Positions 23,819 to 34,368 of a stretch of 64,000 bases of DNA are shown in pieces. Where the stretch lies: contig JAAYLX010000039.1 of NCBI GenBank assembly GCA_012521705.1, positions 1 through 64,000 of the forward strand. Direction: 5' to 3'. Numbering within the stretch: position 1 is the first letter of the stretch; every line of letters starts with the position of its first letter. A model generated the notes under the pieces. The model made no database searches. It was not told the DNA's origin and saw nothing but the letters and a program-made list of their open reading frames with translations. The position numbers and the translations under genes were made by a program. Source of the DNA: Clostridiaceae bacterium. GTDB lineage: Bacteria > Bacillota > Clostridia > DSM-8532.

Positions 23819-25930
23819 TCAGAATATTGAGAACTGCAGGAACAATGATGCAAGAATTGAGGCAACAAGTGAAACAACGGTAATCTGAGTGTTGATCGAA
23901 GGACCGGCAGTATCCTTGAAAGGATCGCCAACTGTATCACCTACAACACCGGCTTTATGTGCAAATGAACCTTTACCTCCGCAATTTCCTGCTTCAATAT
24001 ACTTCTTCGCATTGTCCCAGAGTCCGCCGGCATTAGACATCAGGAGAGCAAGCAACAATCCGGAAGCGATATTACCTGTAAGGAATCCGCCTATTGCCTG
24101 TGGGCCTCCTATAAAGCCAACCACAATTGTACTTACAATTGCAAAAGCTCCGGCAGGGATAAGTTCTTTAAGGGAACCGGTTGTAGCAATATCAATACAC
24201 TTGTCATAGTCGGGTTTTGCATCCTCGCGGCCTTCTTTAAGACCAGGGATTGTATCAAACTGGCGATGAATTTCAGCAACCATTCTCTGAGCGTTTTTGT
24301 CAACACCGAGCATGAGCATTGCAGAGAATACAGCCGGAATAGCAACGCCGATAATGAGTCCGAAGAATACTGTCGGATTCAGAATATCAAAGTTTTCAAT
24401 AAATCTTGAGCTGTCAACCATACCGATCGCTCTGGCAGCATCATTTACTTCGCTCATGAATGCGCCTAAGAGGGAAATAACGGTAAGCCCGGCAGCACTG
24501 ATGGAGAAACCTTTGGTTACCGCTTTAACGGTATTTCCTGCAGAGTCAAGTTCATCACAGATTGCAATAACTTCTTCTCCGTAGCCGCCCATTTCTGCAA
24601 GTCCGCGAGAGTTGTCAACTATTGGACCATAAGCGTCGTTGGAAATTATCATACCAACTATTGAAAGCATACCGAGAGCTGACATGGAGATACCGAACAT
24701 TCCATACTCAGCAACCATTCCGCTTTCTGCGCCAAGAGGTGCACAGATATTGAAGGCAAGCAATGCGGAAACAGCTATACCTATCAATGCGGGCAGAGAG
24801 CTCAACAGGGCATAGGAGAAGCCTGATAATACGGTGAACGCAGGACCGTTTTTGGATGCGTTGGCAACCTGCTGAACAGGGGGTTTTGCGTCATTGGTAA
24901 AGTAATCGGTTGTAATACCAATTACGGTTCCAACGATAAGTCCTACAGCAGTTGCTCCCCAAATTCTCCATTCAAAACCAAACAGGTAAGTTACAACTGC
25001 GGTGAGGATTGCGAAGATCGCGGTTGTAACATAAGTGGAGCTGTTGAGAGCTTTGTTCGGGTCCCCGTTTTTACCGATACGTGCGGAGGAAACCCCTATG
25101 ATGGAGGCCAAAAGACCTATTGCTGCATAGGCGAAAACCATTTTTACGTTATTTCCGGTTAAGCCTCCCAGGGATGTAGCCATAACAAGTGCTGCGGACA
25201 TGGAAGCAACATTGGAATCGAACAAGTCGGCACCCATACCTGCAACGTCACCAACATTATCACCAACATTGTCGGCAATAACAGCAGGGTTTCTTGGATC
25301 GTCCTCATCAATACCCATTTCAACCTTACCAACCAGATCTGCACTGATGTCTGCTGTCTTGGTAAAAATACCGCCGCCTGCTTTAGCAAACAATGCAAGT
25401 GAGCTTGCTCCGAAGCTGAAACCCAAAACGGAGCTTGCGTCGCCGGTAAGCATCAGTACAAGTGAAACGCCCAGTAAACTTGTTCCGACAACAGCCATAC
25501 CCATAACAGCACCACCGCGGAAACCAGCCATAAAAGCGGGTTTGATTCCTTTTTTGGCAGCCTCTGCAGCTTTAATATTGGCTATTGTGGCAACCTGGAT
25601 TCCAATTTTTCCTGCAAGAGCGGATAATACTGTACCGAATATATAAGAAACAGCCATCCATATATTCTCTGATACGTTGCCTGTCCAAATTGGTCTCGGA
25701 AGCAGGATCAATATCAGAACAGCCGCTATTGCTGTAAAACGTGCCAATACCTGGTATTCACGTTTTAAGAAGGTATTTGCCCCCTGACGAATATATTCGC
25801 CGATTTCTTTGATACGGGGATTGGAAGAAGGTTGAGCCTTGACCCATGTATACAACCATCCGGCAATACCAAGGGACAACGCTGAAATGAAAATGGCAAT
25901 TACTTGAAATGCCTGGACTGAGATTTCCAT
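23819..25930 (-). CDS. hppA: Membrane proton-translocating pyrophosphatase, K+-independent type
   Basis: A 703-residue integral membrane enzyme with about 16 helices that couples pyrophosphate hydrolysis to ion pumping. The catalytic DLVGKVEMGIDEDDPRNPAVIADNVGDNVGD region (about residues 198-229) is complete. At the K+-control site the sequence is GNTVKAVTKG with Lys469 and Thr472. In this family Lys/Thr here marks K+-independent H+ pumps, Ala marks K+-dependent ones. The enzyme lets the cell save energy from biosynthetic pyrophosphate. GGGGG precedes the ATG. It is transcribed alone. Confidence 0.95.
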   Translation of the reverse strand: MEISVQAFQVIAIFISALSLGIAGWLYTWVKAQPSSNPRIKEIGEYIRQGANTFLKREYQVLARFTAIAAVLILILLPRPIWTGNVSENIWMAVSYIFGTVLSALAGKIGIQVATIANIKAAEAAKKGIKPAFMAGFRGGAVMGMAVVGTSLLGVSLVLMLTGDASSVLGFSFGASSLALFAKAGGGIFTKTADISADLVGKVEMGIDEDDPRNPAVIADNVGDNVGDVAGMGADLFDSNVASMSAALVMATSLGGLTGNNVKMVFAYAAIGLLASIIGVSSARIGKNGDPNKALNSSTYVTTAIFAILTAVVTYLFGFEWRIWGATAVGLIVGTVIGITTDYFTNDAKPPVQQVANASKNGPAFTVLSGFSYALLSSLPALIGIAVSALLAFNICAPLGAESGMVAEYGMFGISMSALGMLSIVGMIISNDAYGPIVDNSRGLAEMGGYGEEVIAICDELDSAGNTVKAVTKGFSISAAGLTVISLLGAFMSEVNDAARAIGMVDSSRFIENFDILNPTVFFGLIIGVAIPAVFSAMLMLGVDKNAQRMVAEIHRQFDTIPGLKEGREDAKPDYDKCIDIATTGSLKELIPAGAFAIVSTIVVGFIGGPQAIGGFLTGNIASGLLLALLMSNAGGLWDNAKKYIEAGNCGGKGSFAHKAGVVGDTVGDPFKDTAGPSINTQITVVSLVASILASLFLQFSIF

Positions 25931-26195
25931 TCAAGGACCCCCTTTAACTAAGTTTTAATATAGGTTTCATAGGCGTTTTCCCTCCAATTCTACACCTTTG
26001 AAAAAAAATATTCAACATTACTTATGTAACAAGTTACAATTTTTATTCGTATAATAATATATTTTCTGCACTTTTCACAAATCAATCGCGGGCATGGAGT
26101 GTTGATTTTTTTCGGATAAAGCAACATAATAAAATAATCAAAAGTAGAAAAAGGCTATGTATATACATTTTTTATAAACAGAAAAGGAGATTTGT

Positions 26196-26957
26196 ATGTT
26201 GCATTCGTTCTCAAGAACAGAACTGTTGATAGGCAAAGAGGGCCTTGAAAAACTGGGAAAGAGCAAAGTGGCTGTTTTTGGTGTTGGGGGAGTAGGTTCA
26301 TTTGTTGTCGAAGGACTTGTCAGAGCAGGTGTGGGACATTTTGTCCTCGTGGATGATGATTTGATTTGCCTTACAAATATTAACCGCCAGCTTCATGCTA
26401 CGCGGAAAACCATAGGAATGCCCAAAGTGGAAGTTATGAAGGAAAGAATCCTGTCTATCAATCCCAAGGCTGAAGTAGAGACACACAGAAAGTTTTACCT
26501 TCCAGAATGCGCCCATGAACTTATTAAGGAAGACTATGATTATATAGTTGATGCAATTGATACAGTTACAGCAAAGATTGACCTTGTGGTTCAGGCTAAA
26601 AAATTCAATATACCTATTATAAGCTGTATGGGTGCTGGAAATAAACTTGATCCGACACGGTTCCAGGTGTCGGATATATATAAAACAACCGTGGATCCGC
26701 TTGCAAAAGTAATGAGAAAAGAGTTGAAACAGCGGGGAATTGACTCCCTAAAAGTTGTCTATTCCACCGAAACACCCATAAAACCTGTTGAAACAGAGGA
26801 TTCAAGCTGCTCTAAAAACTGTATATGTCCCAAGGGAACCGAAAGGAGCTGTACTGTAAAACATCAGATTCCGGGCAGCATATCCTTTGTACCGTCGGTG
26901 GCAGGGCTGATTATAGCCGGTGAAGTGATAAAGGATTTGATAGGATACAATAAGTAA
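26196..26957 (+). CDS. tcdA: tRNA threonylcarbamoyladenosine dehydratase
   Basis: A 253-residue E1-like (ThiF/MoeB family) enzyme that uses ATP to cyclise the t6A37 modification of tRNA to ct6A. The Rossmann motif GVGGVGSFV (about residues 29-37), the ARKTIGMPKVEV segment and the SCMGAGNKLDP motif are those of YgdL/CsdL. A Cys-rich stretch (SSCSKNCICPKGTERSC, about 204-220) is present. AAAAGGAG precedes the ATG. The gene lies just before the sulfur regulator. Confidence 0.9.
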   Translation: MLHSFSRTELLIGKEGLEKLGKSKVAVFGVGGVGSFVVEGLVRAGVGHFVLVDDDLICLTNINRQLHATRKTIGMPKVEVMKERILSINPKAEVETHRKFYLPECAHELIKEDYDYIVDAIDTVTAKIDLVVQAKKFNIPIISCMGAGNKLDPTRFQVSDIYKTTVDPLAKVMRKELKQRGIDSLKVVYSTETPIKPVETEDSSCSKNCICPKGTERSCTVKHQIPGSISFVPSVAGLIIAGEVIKDLIGYNK

Positions 26958-26963
26958 TAAGTA

Positions 26964-26992
26964 TTGACATATATAAAGTATGATAATATATT
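26964..26992 (+). promoter_or_regulatory. Promoter of the Rrf2-family regulator
   Basis: TTGACA (26964-26969), a 17-nt spacer and TATATT (26987-26992). Confidence 0.7.
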
Positions 26993-27022
26993 ATTATATA
27001 AAACATATAGGATTACTCATAC

Positions 27023-27048
27023 TTAATGTTCAACATAGTGAATATTAA
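27023..27048. promoter_or_regulatory. Inverted repeat downstream of the regulator's promoter
   Basis: TTAATGTTC (27023-27031) and GAATATTAA (27040-27048) form a near-perfect inverted repeat about 25 nt after the expected start site. The position suits autorepression. The GAATA arm recurs upstream of cysK. Confidence 0.4.
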
Positions 27049-27071
27049 TTATTTAGAAGGTTGGGAGAGGT

Positions 27072-27518
27072 ATGAAAATTTCGACAAAAGGCCGCTACGG
27101 ACTTAGGGCGATGGTGGATCTGGCAGTGCATTCAAACGGGGAACATGTTTCCCTCGGTTCGGTAGCGGAACGTCAGAAAATTTCCATGAACTATCTTGAG
27201 CAGGTTTTTGCCAACCTCAGAAAAGCAGGACTGGTAAAAAGCATTGAGGGAGCCCAGGGAGGATATATCCTCGCCCACGAGCCCTCGGCAATAAAGGTTG
27301 GAGATGTTCTGAGAGTTTTGGAAGGAAAACTTTCAGTTATTGATAGCGCGAAAATGAATAATATGGATCAGAAGAGCATCCAGTACTGCATAAAAACACT
27401 TGTATGGGACAAGATTGAAGAGAGCATCCAGCAAGTGGTGGATTCGGTTACACTGGAGGATCTTGTAAACGAGTATAAACGCCTTAACGGGTCAGACACA
27501 GTAATGTATTTTATTTAA
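27072..27518 (+). CDS. Rrf2-family regulator, CymR-like
   Basis: A 148-residue winged-helix regulator (MKISTKGRYGLRAMVDLA start, helix-turn-helix about residues 24-47, GAQGGYILA wing). The three cysteines that bind Fe-S in IscR are absent: only one Cys (about 117) is seen, so it is not an Fe-S sensor. With metY, mnmA and cysK directly downstream, the best match is CymR, the cysteine-metabolism repressor that works with CysK. In this subfamily CysK acts as partner, so the nearby cysK fits. Confidence 0.82.
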   Translation: MKISTKGRYGLRAMVDLAVHSNGEHVSLGSVAERQKISMNYLEQVFANLRKAGLVKSIEGAQGGYILAHEPSAIKVGDVLRVLEGKLSVIDSAKMNNMDQKSIQYCIKTLVWDKIEESIQQVVDSVTLEDLVNEYKRLNGSDTVMYFI

Positions 27519-27639
27519 ATTCCTGTTTTGTTTAGGTTCAATTTATGCCCTTCCTTCAAACCATATTTTTCCTTGGTTATTATTTGTACACTCAAAATTA
27601 CACCTATAAATCAGAATCGATACTGAAAGAGAGGGTTGA

Positions 27640-28926
<1,287 letters not shown>

Positions 28927-28943
28927 TTAGAAATGGAGTATTG

Positions 28944-30041
28944 ATGTCAACAAAGAAGAAAGTACTTGTTGGGATGAGCGGCGGAGTGGATTCCAGCACC
29001 GCCGCTGCGATATTAAAAGACAGGGGATATGATGTTTACGGCGCCACCCTGAAACTATGGGACTCGCCTGTTGATTCCTGCAACAGACACACCAGAACAT
29101 GCTGTTCCCTTGAAGATGTTGAGGATGCCAGGGCTTCGGCTTTCAAACTTGGCATCCCATTCTATGTTCTTAACATGAAAGACCAGTTCAAAGAGAAAGT
29201 CGTGGACTATTTCGTGGAATCGTATTTAAAGGGGGAGACTCCAAATCCGTGCATAGCATGCAATAAATATATGAAATTCCATGGAATGCTCATAAAAGCT
29301 CTCTCTTTCGAAATGGATTATATTGCAACGGGTCATTATGCCCGTGTTGTTTATGATAAGCAAAAGGGAAGATACCTTCTTAAGAAAGCTGTGGATTTGT
29401 CCAAGGACCAGAGTTACGTACTCTACATGTTAAACCAGCATCAGCTTGAGCACCTTCTTCTGCCTCTGGGCGACTATCTGAAAACAGAAATCAGGAAGAT
29501 AGCCGAAGAAAAAGGACTGATAAACGCCAGAAAACCTGACAGCCAGGATATTTGCTTTGTACAAAACGGAAACTATGTGGATTTCATTAAACAGTACAAG
29601 GACATAGAAATTCCGGAGGGTACATTTATTGATAAAGAAGGCAATGTTATAGGTAAGAACAAGGGGATGATTCACTACACCATAGGGCAGAGAAAAGGCC
29701 TTGGAATGAGTTTCCCCGAGCCCCGCTACGTTATAGATAAGGACGGCGGTAAAAATACGGTTACCCTGGGCACAAGGGAGGAGGCCATGGTGACAGGACT
29801 TATAGCCAGGGAGATGAACTATATTCTCTGTGACAAGCCTGAAAAAGAGATGAAAGTATTGGTCAGGACACGCTATTCACAGAAGGAATCTCCTGCAAAA
29901 GTGATACCCATGGAAGACAACCAGGCACGGATAGTATTTGATGAACCCCAGCCATTTGTTGCCCCTGGTCAATCGGTAGTAATGTATCAGGAAGATTGCG
30001 TTGTGGGCGGAGGTATTATCCAGAGTTCCATCAGAGAATAA
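28944..30041 (+). CDS. mnmA: tRNA-specific 2-thiouridylase MnmA
   Basis: A 365-residue PP-loop ATPase that places sulfur on U34 of Lys, Glu and Gln tRNAs. The PP-loop is GMSGGVDSS near the start. The catalytic cysteines lie in NPCIACN (about residue 100) and SQDICF (about 195), and the HYTIGQRKGLG motif is present. I chose the ATG at 28944 after TGGAG; a GTG at 28923 overlapping metY by 4 nt is an alternative. It links cysteine-derived sulfur to tRNA modification in this block. Confidence 0.94.
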   Translation: MSTKKKVLVGMSGGVDSSTAAAILKDRGYDVYGATLKLWDSPVDSCNRHTRTCCSLEDVEDARASAFKLGIPFYVLNMKDQFKEKVVDYFVESYLKGETPNPCIACNKYMKFHGMLIKALSFEMDYIATGHYARVVYDKQKGRYLLKKAVDLSKDQSYVLYMLNQHQLEHLLLPLGDYLKTEIRKIAEEKGLINARKPDSQDICFVQNGNYVDFIKQYKDIEIPEGTFIDKEGNVIGKNKGMIHYTIGQRKGLGMSFPEPRYVIDKDGGKNTVTLGTREEAMVTGLIAREMNYILCDKPEKEMKVLVRTRYSQKESPAKVIPMEDNQARIVFDEPQPFVAPGQSVVMYQEDCVVGGGIIQSSIRE

Positions 30042-30092
30042 CCGTGATTGTTTGCACATAATAGATCCGATATTCATATAAATAAAGTATAG

Positions 30093-30177
30093 TATTCTTA
30101 TAGGAATAATATAAAAAACTATTGCAAACCTAAGAAAATTATTATATACTATTCTTAGAAAACTGATATGAATAGTA
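30093..30177. promoter_or_regulatory. cysK promoter with repeated TATTC/GAATA half-sites
   Basis: The promoter is TTGCAA (30122-30127), a 17-nt spacer and TATACT (30145-30150). Overlapping its -10 is the perfect inverted repeat TACTATTC (30147-30154) / GAATAGTA (30170-30177). A second pair, TATTC (30093-30097) / GAATA (30104-30108), lies upstream. The layout suggests a repressor operator, most simply for the neighbouring Rrf2/CymR-like protein. Confidence 0.5.
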
Positions 30178-30210
30178 AGTTAACCCGATGGGTATCAGGA
30201 GGTATATATT

Positions 30211-31146
30211 ATGAAAATAGCAAAGAATCTCACGGATCTTATAGGTAATACACCTTTGTTGGAACTTTCAAACTATGCTGAAAAGCAAGGTGCCGATGCC
30301 AGAATTATTGGCAAGCTGGAATACTTCAATCCGGCAGGCAGTGTCAAGGACAGAATTGGCTATGCCATGATAAAGGATGCTGAGGAAAGAGGACTTATAA
30401 ACAAAGATACTGTTATTATTGAACCCACCAGCGGAAACACAGGAGTTGCCCTTTCATTTGTAGCAGCTGCAAGGGGTTACAGGCTTATTATCACTCTCCC
30501 GGATACATTCAGTGTTGAAAGAAGAATGCTTATGAAGGCTTTGGGAGCCGAACTTGTTCTTACTCCCGGCGCTGAGGGAATGCCCGGTGCTATTAAAAAA
30601 GCTCAGGAACTTGCAGCTGAAATCCCCAACTCCTTTATACCCCAACAGTTTGAAAACCCGGCAAACCCTGAAATTCACAGAAAGACCACTGCAGAGGAAA
30701 TCTGGAGGGATACAGACGGTAAAGTTGACATTTTCGTAGCAGGTGTAGGTACCGGCGGAACAATTACCGGTGTGGGAGAAGTATTGAAATCCAGAAACCC
30801 AAATATAAAAATTGTGGCTGTGGAACCCGCTGATTCTCCCGTTCTTTCGGGCGGACAAAAGGGACCTCACAAGATTCAGGGCATAGGCGCAGGTTTTGTA
30901 CCCAAGGTGCTTAATACAGAAGTTTATGATGAGGTTATCACAGTTAGGAATGAAGAAGCCTTCGAAGCTTCCCGCAATGTGGCGAAGACGGAAGGCTTGC
31001 TGGTTGGTATCTCCAGCGGCGCGGCATTGCATGCAGCTACCGTGCTTGCAAAAAGGCCTGAGAACAAAGGCAAGAATATTGTGGTTATCCTTCCCGATAC
31101 CGGTGAAAGATATCTTTCAACTGTACTTTTCAATCCTGAAGCTTAA
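30211..31146 (+). CDS. cysK: Cysteine synthase (O-acetylserine sulfhydrylase)
   Basis: A 311-residue PLP enzyme that makes cysteine from O-acetylserine and sulfide. The PLP lysine is in [11 protein letters not shown] (about residue 46), the substrate loop is PTSGNTG, the phosphate-binding glycine loop is GTGGTITG, and the C-terminal GISSGAA is present. AGGAGG precedes the ATG. It has its own promoter with candidate operator sites. CysK also serves as co-repressor partner in the CymR system. Confidence 0.96.
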   Translation: MKIAKNLTDLIGNTPLLELSNYAEKQGADARIIGKLEYFNPAGSVKDRIGYAMIKDAEERGLINKDTVIIEPTSGNTGVALSFVAAARGYRLIITLPDTFSVERRMLMKALGAELVLTPGAEGMPGAIKKAQELAAEIPNSFIPQQFENPANPEIHRKTTAEEIWRDTDGKVDIFVAGVGTGGTITGVGEVLKSRNPNIKIVAVEPADSPVLSGGQKGPHKIQGIGAGFVPKVLNTEVYDEVITVRNEEAFEASRNVAKTEGLLVGISSGAALHAATVLAKRPENKGKNIVVILPDTGERYLSTVLFNPEA

Positions 31147-31217
31147 GCTTGCCTAATCAAGATGTAATATATATCGCTGAGAGTCATTTGTTTGAGGCTT
31201 TCTTCTATTAAAGGCAG

Positions 31218-31248
31218 ATCCATCGGCACACCTGTGCCGGTGGATTTT
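31218..31248 (+). terminator. Terminator of cysK
   Basis: ATCCATCGGCACA (31218-31230) pairs with TGTGCCGGTGGAT (31233-31245), then T residues. The loop is only two bases, so the inner pairs probably open. Confidence 0.7.
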
Positions 31249-31250
31249 CC

Positions 31251-31766
31251 TTATAAATTCATGACATACTCCTGGTATTGATTTTTGCACTCCTCAAAGT
31301 CACTGAACATATCATAGTCGAAGCTTACCGGTGACAGGAGGACTATGTCATCAGGCCTTGCAGAAAGATACGCACAATCCACCCCTTGCTGCAAGGTGCT
31401 GCATTTGGTTATTCTAAGATCGATATTCCGGTATTTTCCTGACATAATCTTCAATACAGCTATTTCAATAAGTGAGGCGGTCCTGCCGACAAGTATAAGA
31501 TGCCTTACTTTTTGCAAAAGTGTTTCACACAGGGAATCAGTTACAACATCTTTGTCATATCCCGCAGTAAGAAGGATAATCCTTCGATTGTAGGCGTTCA
31601 GGGTGCCAATTATCCTTTCCGCATTTGTGCCAGAATCAATGAAGTATTTTACTCCATTCAACTCCCGGATTAATTTATTTCCATGTTCCATACCAGATTC
31701 GTTCAAAACAGTATCCTCCCCAAAGTTTACTTTCAGTGATCTATTCAGAACGAGATTTTCGGACAA
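31251..31766 (-). CDS. Orphan MurD C-terminal-domain protein
   Basis: A 171-residue protein that resembles only the last domain of UDP-MurNAc-L-Ala:D-Glu ligase (MurD). Recognisable parts are VKYFIDSGTNAERIIGTLNA (compare the DSKATN region), the LILVGRTAS segment, and DDIVLLSPVSFDYDMFSDFEECKNQY (compare the family's VLLSPACASxDxFxxFExRG). The UDP-binding and ATPase domains are missing, and the conserved Lys and SPA motifs are changed, so it is not an active ligase. The start is TTG after AGGGG. It may be a decayed paralogue or a binding/regulatory protein. Confidence 0.65.
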   Translation of the reverse strand: MSENLVLNRSLKVNFGEDTVLNESGMEHGNKLIRELNGVKYFIDSGTNAERIIGTLNAYNRRIILLTAGYDKDVVTDSLCETLLQKVRHLILVGRTASLIEIAVLKIMSGKYRNIDLRITKCSTLQQGVDCAYLSARPDDIVLLSPVSFDYDMFSDFEECKNQYQEYVMNL

Positions 31767-32157
31767 TCATCAAAGCCCCTGTCATAGGAGTTGAGACAGC
31801 AAAAACGTGAATATCAAGAATGACTGTCCTGATTGAATAAAATCCTGAGAATAATGTCTCCTAATAATATATAGGGAAGTTCATGCTGTTTATGCCGTAA
31901 TTTAGCAGAGGTGGTTCTCCGACAGGTTCTCCGGTTTATTCTTGACCCCGTTTTATCCGGGCAACAAGGTGAGATTGATAATTATGTAATTATATTTGAT
32001 AAGTATGGTAAAAGAGGGTAAAATGTTTATGACTATGCTTGCATTCCCCTCATTACAGGAGTAATGATAAAATTCGGTATTCGATGGGAACTTTCCGCTG
32101 TAAGTGTTGAATGCGGGCAAAGAATACTATAAGAGAGTTAAAAATGGAGGTATAAAG
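31767..32157. other. Spacer upstream of der
   Basis: No supported gene. It holds the promoter TTGATA (31996-32001), 17 nt, TAAAAT (32019-32024) that would serve der, and a leader of about 125 nt. Confidence 0.5.
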
Positions 32158-33480
32158 GTGCCAAAACCCATAGTTGCAATTGTAGGCAGACCTAATGTGG
32201 GTAAGTCGACATTCTTTAATTATTTGATTGGACAGAGGATTTCAATAATAGAAGATACACCGGGTGTCACCCGTGACAGAATATATGGGGAAAGCGAATG
32301 GAGGGGCAGAAGTTTTACCATTATTGATACAGGTGGCCTTGAGCCCCATTCGGATGATTATATCAAGAAGCAAATGCTCCAGCAGGCCCAGATCGCTATT
32401 GATACGGCAGATGTCATTCTTCTCATGGTGGATGCAAAATCGGGAATGACCGCTGCCGATCAGGATGTTGCCACAATGCTCAGAAAAACCAAGAAGCCAG
32501 TACTGGTAGTTGTAAATAAGGTTGATAGTATCGGAGAATTACCGCCTGAGGTTTTTGAATTCTATAATCTGGGCATGGGAGAAATTTTCCCGATCTCATC
32601 AATTCACGGCCTGGGTATGGGTGAGCTACTGGACGCAATTTATGAGAATTTCCCGGAAGAAAAGGAATCTGAAGAAGATGAAGATGTAATAAAGGTTGCC
32701 ATAATCGGAAAACCCAATGTAGGCAAATCCTCAATAATAAACAGGATACTTGGTGAAAACCGTGTTATAGTGAGCAACATTCCCGGAACAACCAGGGATG
32801 CGATTGACACTTACTATGAAATTGACGGGAAAAGATATATGTTTATTGATACCGCAGGTATCAGAAGACAAAGCCGAATAAATGAAAACATTGAAAAGTA
32901 TAGTATTATAAGGTCATGGGCTGCTGTGGACCGGGCAGATGTATGCATAATTATGATTGATGCCCAGGAAGGTGTGACTGAGCAGGATACCAAGATCGCA
33001 GGTTATGCCCATGAGAAGGGTAAGGCTTCAATAATTGCCATAAACAAATGGGACGCAGTAGAAAAGGAAACCGGCACATTGGAGAACTACCGAAAACAGG
33101 TGTACCAAGACCTTGAGTTCATGGATTATGCCCCTGTTGTCTTTGTATCTGCAAAAACCGGACAACGCATCAACCGCTTACTTGAACTCATTGATTTTGT
33201 TTATGACCAGGCGGTTCTGAGAGTTCAGACCGGTGTGTTGAATGATGTGCTCAATGATGCCGTTGCAATGGTACAGCCGCCGTCCGACAAGGGAAAACGC
33301 CTGAAAATATACTATATGACCCAGACCGGAGTTAAGCCCCCTACGTTTATTCTCTTTGTCAATAACAAAGAACTGCTTCATTTTTCCTATGAAAGATACT
33401 TGAAAAATACATTGAGAAATAATTTCGGATTTGAAGGTACTCCAATAAACTTTATAGTTAGAGAAAAGGGGGAAGAATAA
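32158..33480 (+). CDS. der: Ribosome-assembly GTPase Der (EngA)
   Basis: A 440-residue protein with two tandem GTPase domains and a C-terminal KH-like domain, needed for 50S subunit maturation. Both P-loops are seen: GRPNVGKST (about residue 9) and GKPNVGKSS (about 184). Switch motifs are TPGVTRDR/DTGGL and IPGTTRDA/DTAG, and the NKxD motifs are NKVD and NKWD. The GTG at 32158 follows GGAGG at proper spacing; an upstream TTG at 32104 is less likely. It overlaps plsY at the stop/start. Confidence 0.96.
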   Translation: MPKPIVAIVGRPNVGKSTFFNYLIGQRISIIEDTPGVTRDRIYGESEWRGRSFTIIDTGGLEPHSDDYIKKQMLQQAQIAIDTADVILLMVDAKSGMTAADQDVATMLRKTKKPVLVVVNKVDSIGELPPEVFEFYNLGMGEIFPISSIHGLGMGELLDAIYENFPEEKESEEDEDVIKVAIIGKPNVGKSSIINRILGENRVIVSNIPGTTRDAIDTYYEIDGKRYMFIDTAGIRRQSRINENIEKYSIIRSWAAVDRADVCIIMIDAQEGVTEQDTKIAGYAHEKGKASIIAINKWDAVEKETGTLENYRKQVYQDLEFMDYAPVVFVSAKTGQRINRLLELIDFVYDQAVLRVQTGVLNDVLNDAVAMVQPPSDKGKRLKIYYMTQTGVKPPTFILFVNNKELLHFSYERYLKNTLRNNFGFEGTPINFIVREKGEE

Positions 33481-34085
33481 TGGTCAAAATTATCTTATCT
33501 GCGATTATTGGCTATTTATTGGGAAGTATCAACACTTCCATTATTGTAGGAAAAGTATTCTTTAAGACAGATGTAAGAAATTACGGCAGTGGAAACGCCG
33601 GTGCAACCAACACATTAAGGACCCTGGGCAAAGGGGCAGCAATAGCAGTTGTCCTTGGGGACTTTCTTAAAGGTGTTTTAGCTTGTATAGTAGGCCGCTA
33701 TCTTGCCGGTGAAATAACTCCCGGTGTATATGCAGGGGAATATATCGGTGGAATGTTTGCGGTAATAGGTCACAACTGGCCGGTTTTCTTCGGTTTCAGG
33801 GGTGGTAAGGGAGTAATGACTTCCTTTGCGATTTCCCTGTTCTTTTCTCCTTTGGCTTCATTGATATGCCTTGCCAGCTTCATTGTCGTTGTCAGCATTA
33901 CCAAATATGTTTCTTTAGGTTCCATGATAGGGGCGGCTCTTTTCCCTCTGACCGCATTCCTGCTGAATGAACCCCTGTTGATGGTATTGGTAGGTATTTT
34001 TCTCGCAACCTTGATTATTGCAAGGCATCACTCAAATATCAAAAGACTGATTGAAGGAAACGAAAAGAAAATAAAGTTTAAATAG
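33480..34085 (+). CDS. plsY: Acyl-phosphate:glycerol-3-phosphate acyltransferase PlsY
   Basis: A 201-residue integral membrane enzyme that starts phospholipid synthesis by moving an acyl group from acyl-phosphate to glycerol 3-phosphate. Typical motifs are GYLLGSINTSIIVGK, the GSGNAGATNTLRTLG loop and FRGGKGV. About five membrane segments are visible. It starts at the der stop codon (TAATG-type overlap). Together with gpsA downstream it makes the G3P-to-lysophosphatidate step. Confidence 0.95.
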   Translation: MVKIILSAIIGYLLGSINTSIIVGKVFFKTDVRNYGSGNAGATNTLRTLGKGAAIAVVLGDFLKGVLACIVGRYLAGEITPGVYAGEYIGGMFAVIGHNWPVFFGFRGGKGVMTSFAISLFFSPLASLICLASFIVVVSITKYVSLGSMIGAALFPLTAFLLNEPLLMVLVGIFLATLIIARHHSNIKRLIEGNEKKIKFK

Positions 34086-34368
34086 TCTGTTTTTCCTTTA
34101 TGATTAATTAAAACTTCTAAAGATTAATTAATTGTAAAGAGAAGCCTTTCATTATTTTAAATTATTAACTAAATAATATTTTCAAAGATTAATCTTAATT
34201 AGTTTATAATTAATTTTAATCGATATTATTATGCCTGCACTTACAATTATTTTTATTAGGTACTGATTTTGTTCAGGAAATTATTAATTAATACTGTTTT
34301 CTATTATCATATTTTTGAAAAACAGTTCCATATTAAAATTTGAAAATACAAAAGAAAGGAATATTAAC
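34086..34368. other. Very AT-rich spacer before gpsA
   Basis: About 280 nt rich in AATTAAT-type words with no gene or clear hairpin. It may hold a promoter for gpsA, but none can be singled out. Confidence 0.4.

Noticed and set aside
32064..32132. 22-codon frame with AGGAG just before an ATG, in the der leader
   Set aside because: The spacing of 2 nt is too short and the peptide shows no attenuation-type codon run, so it is not supported.
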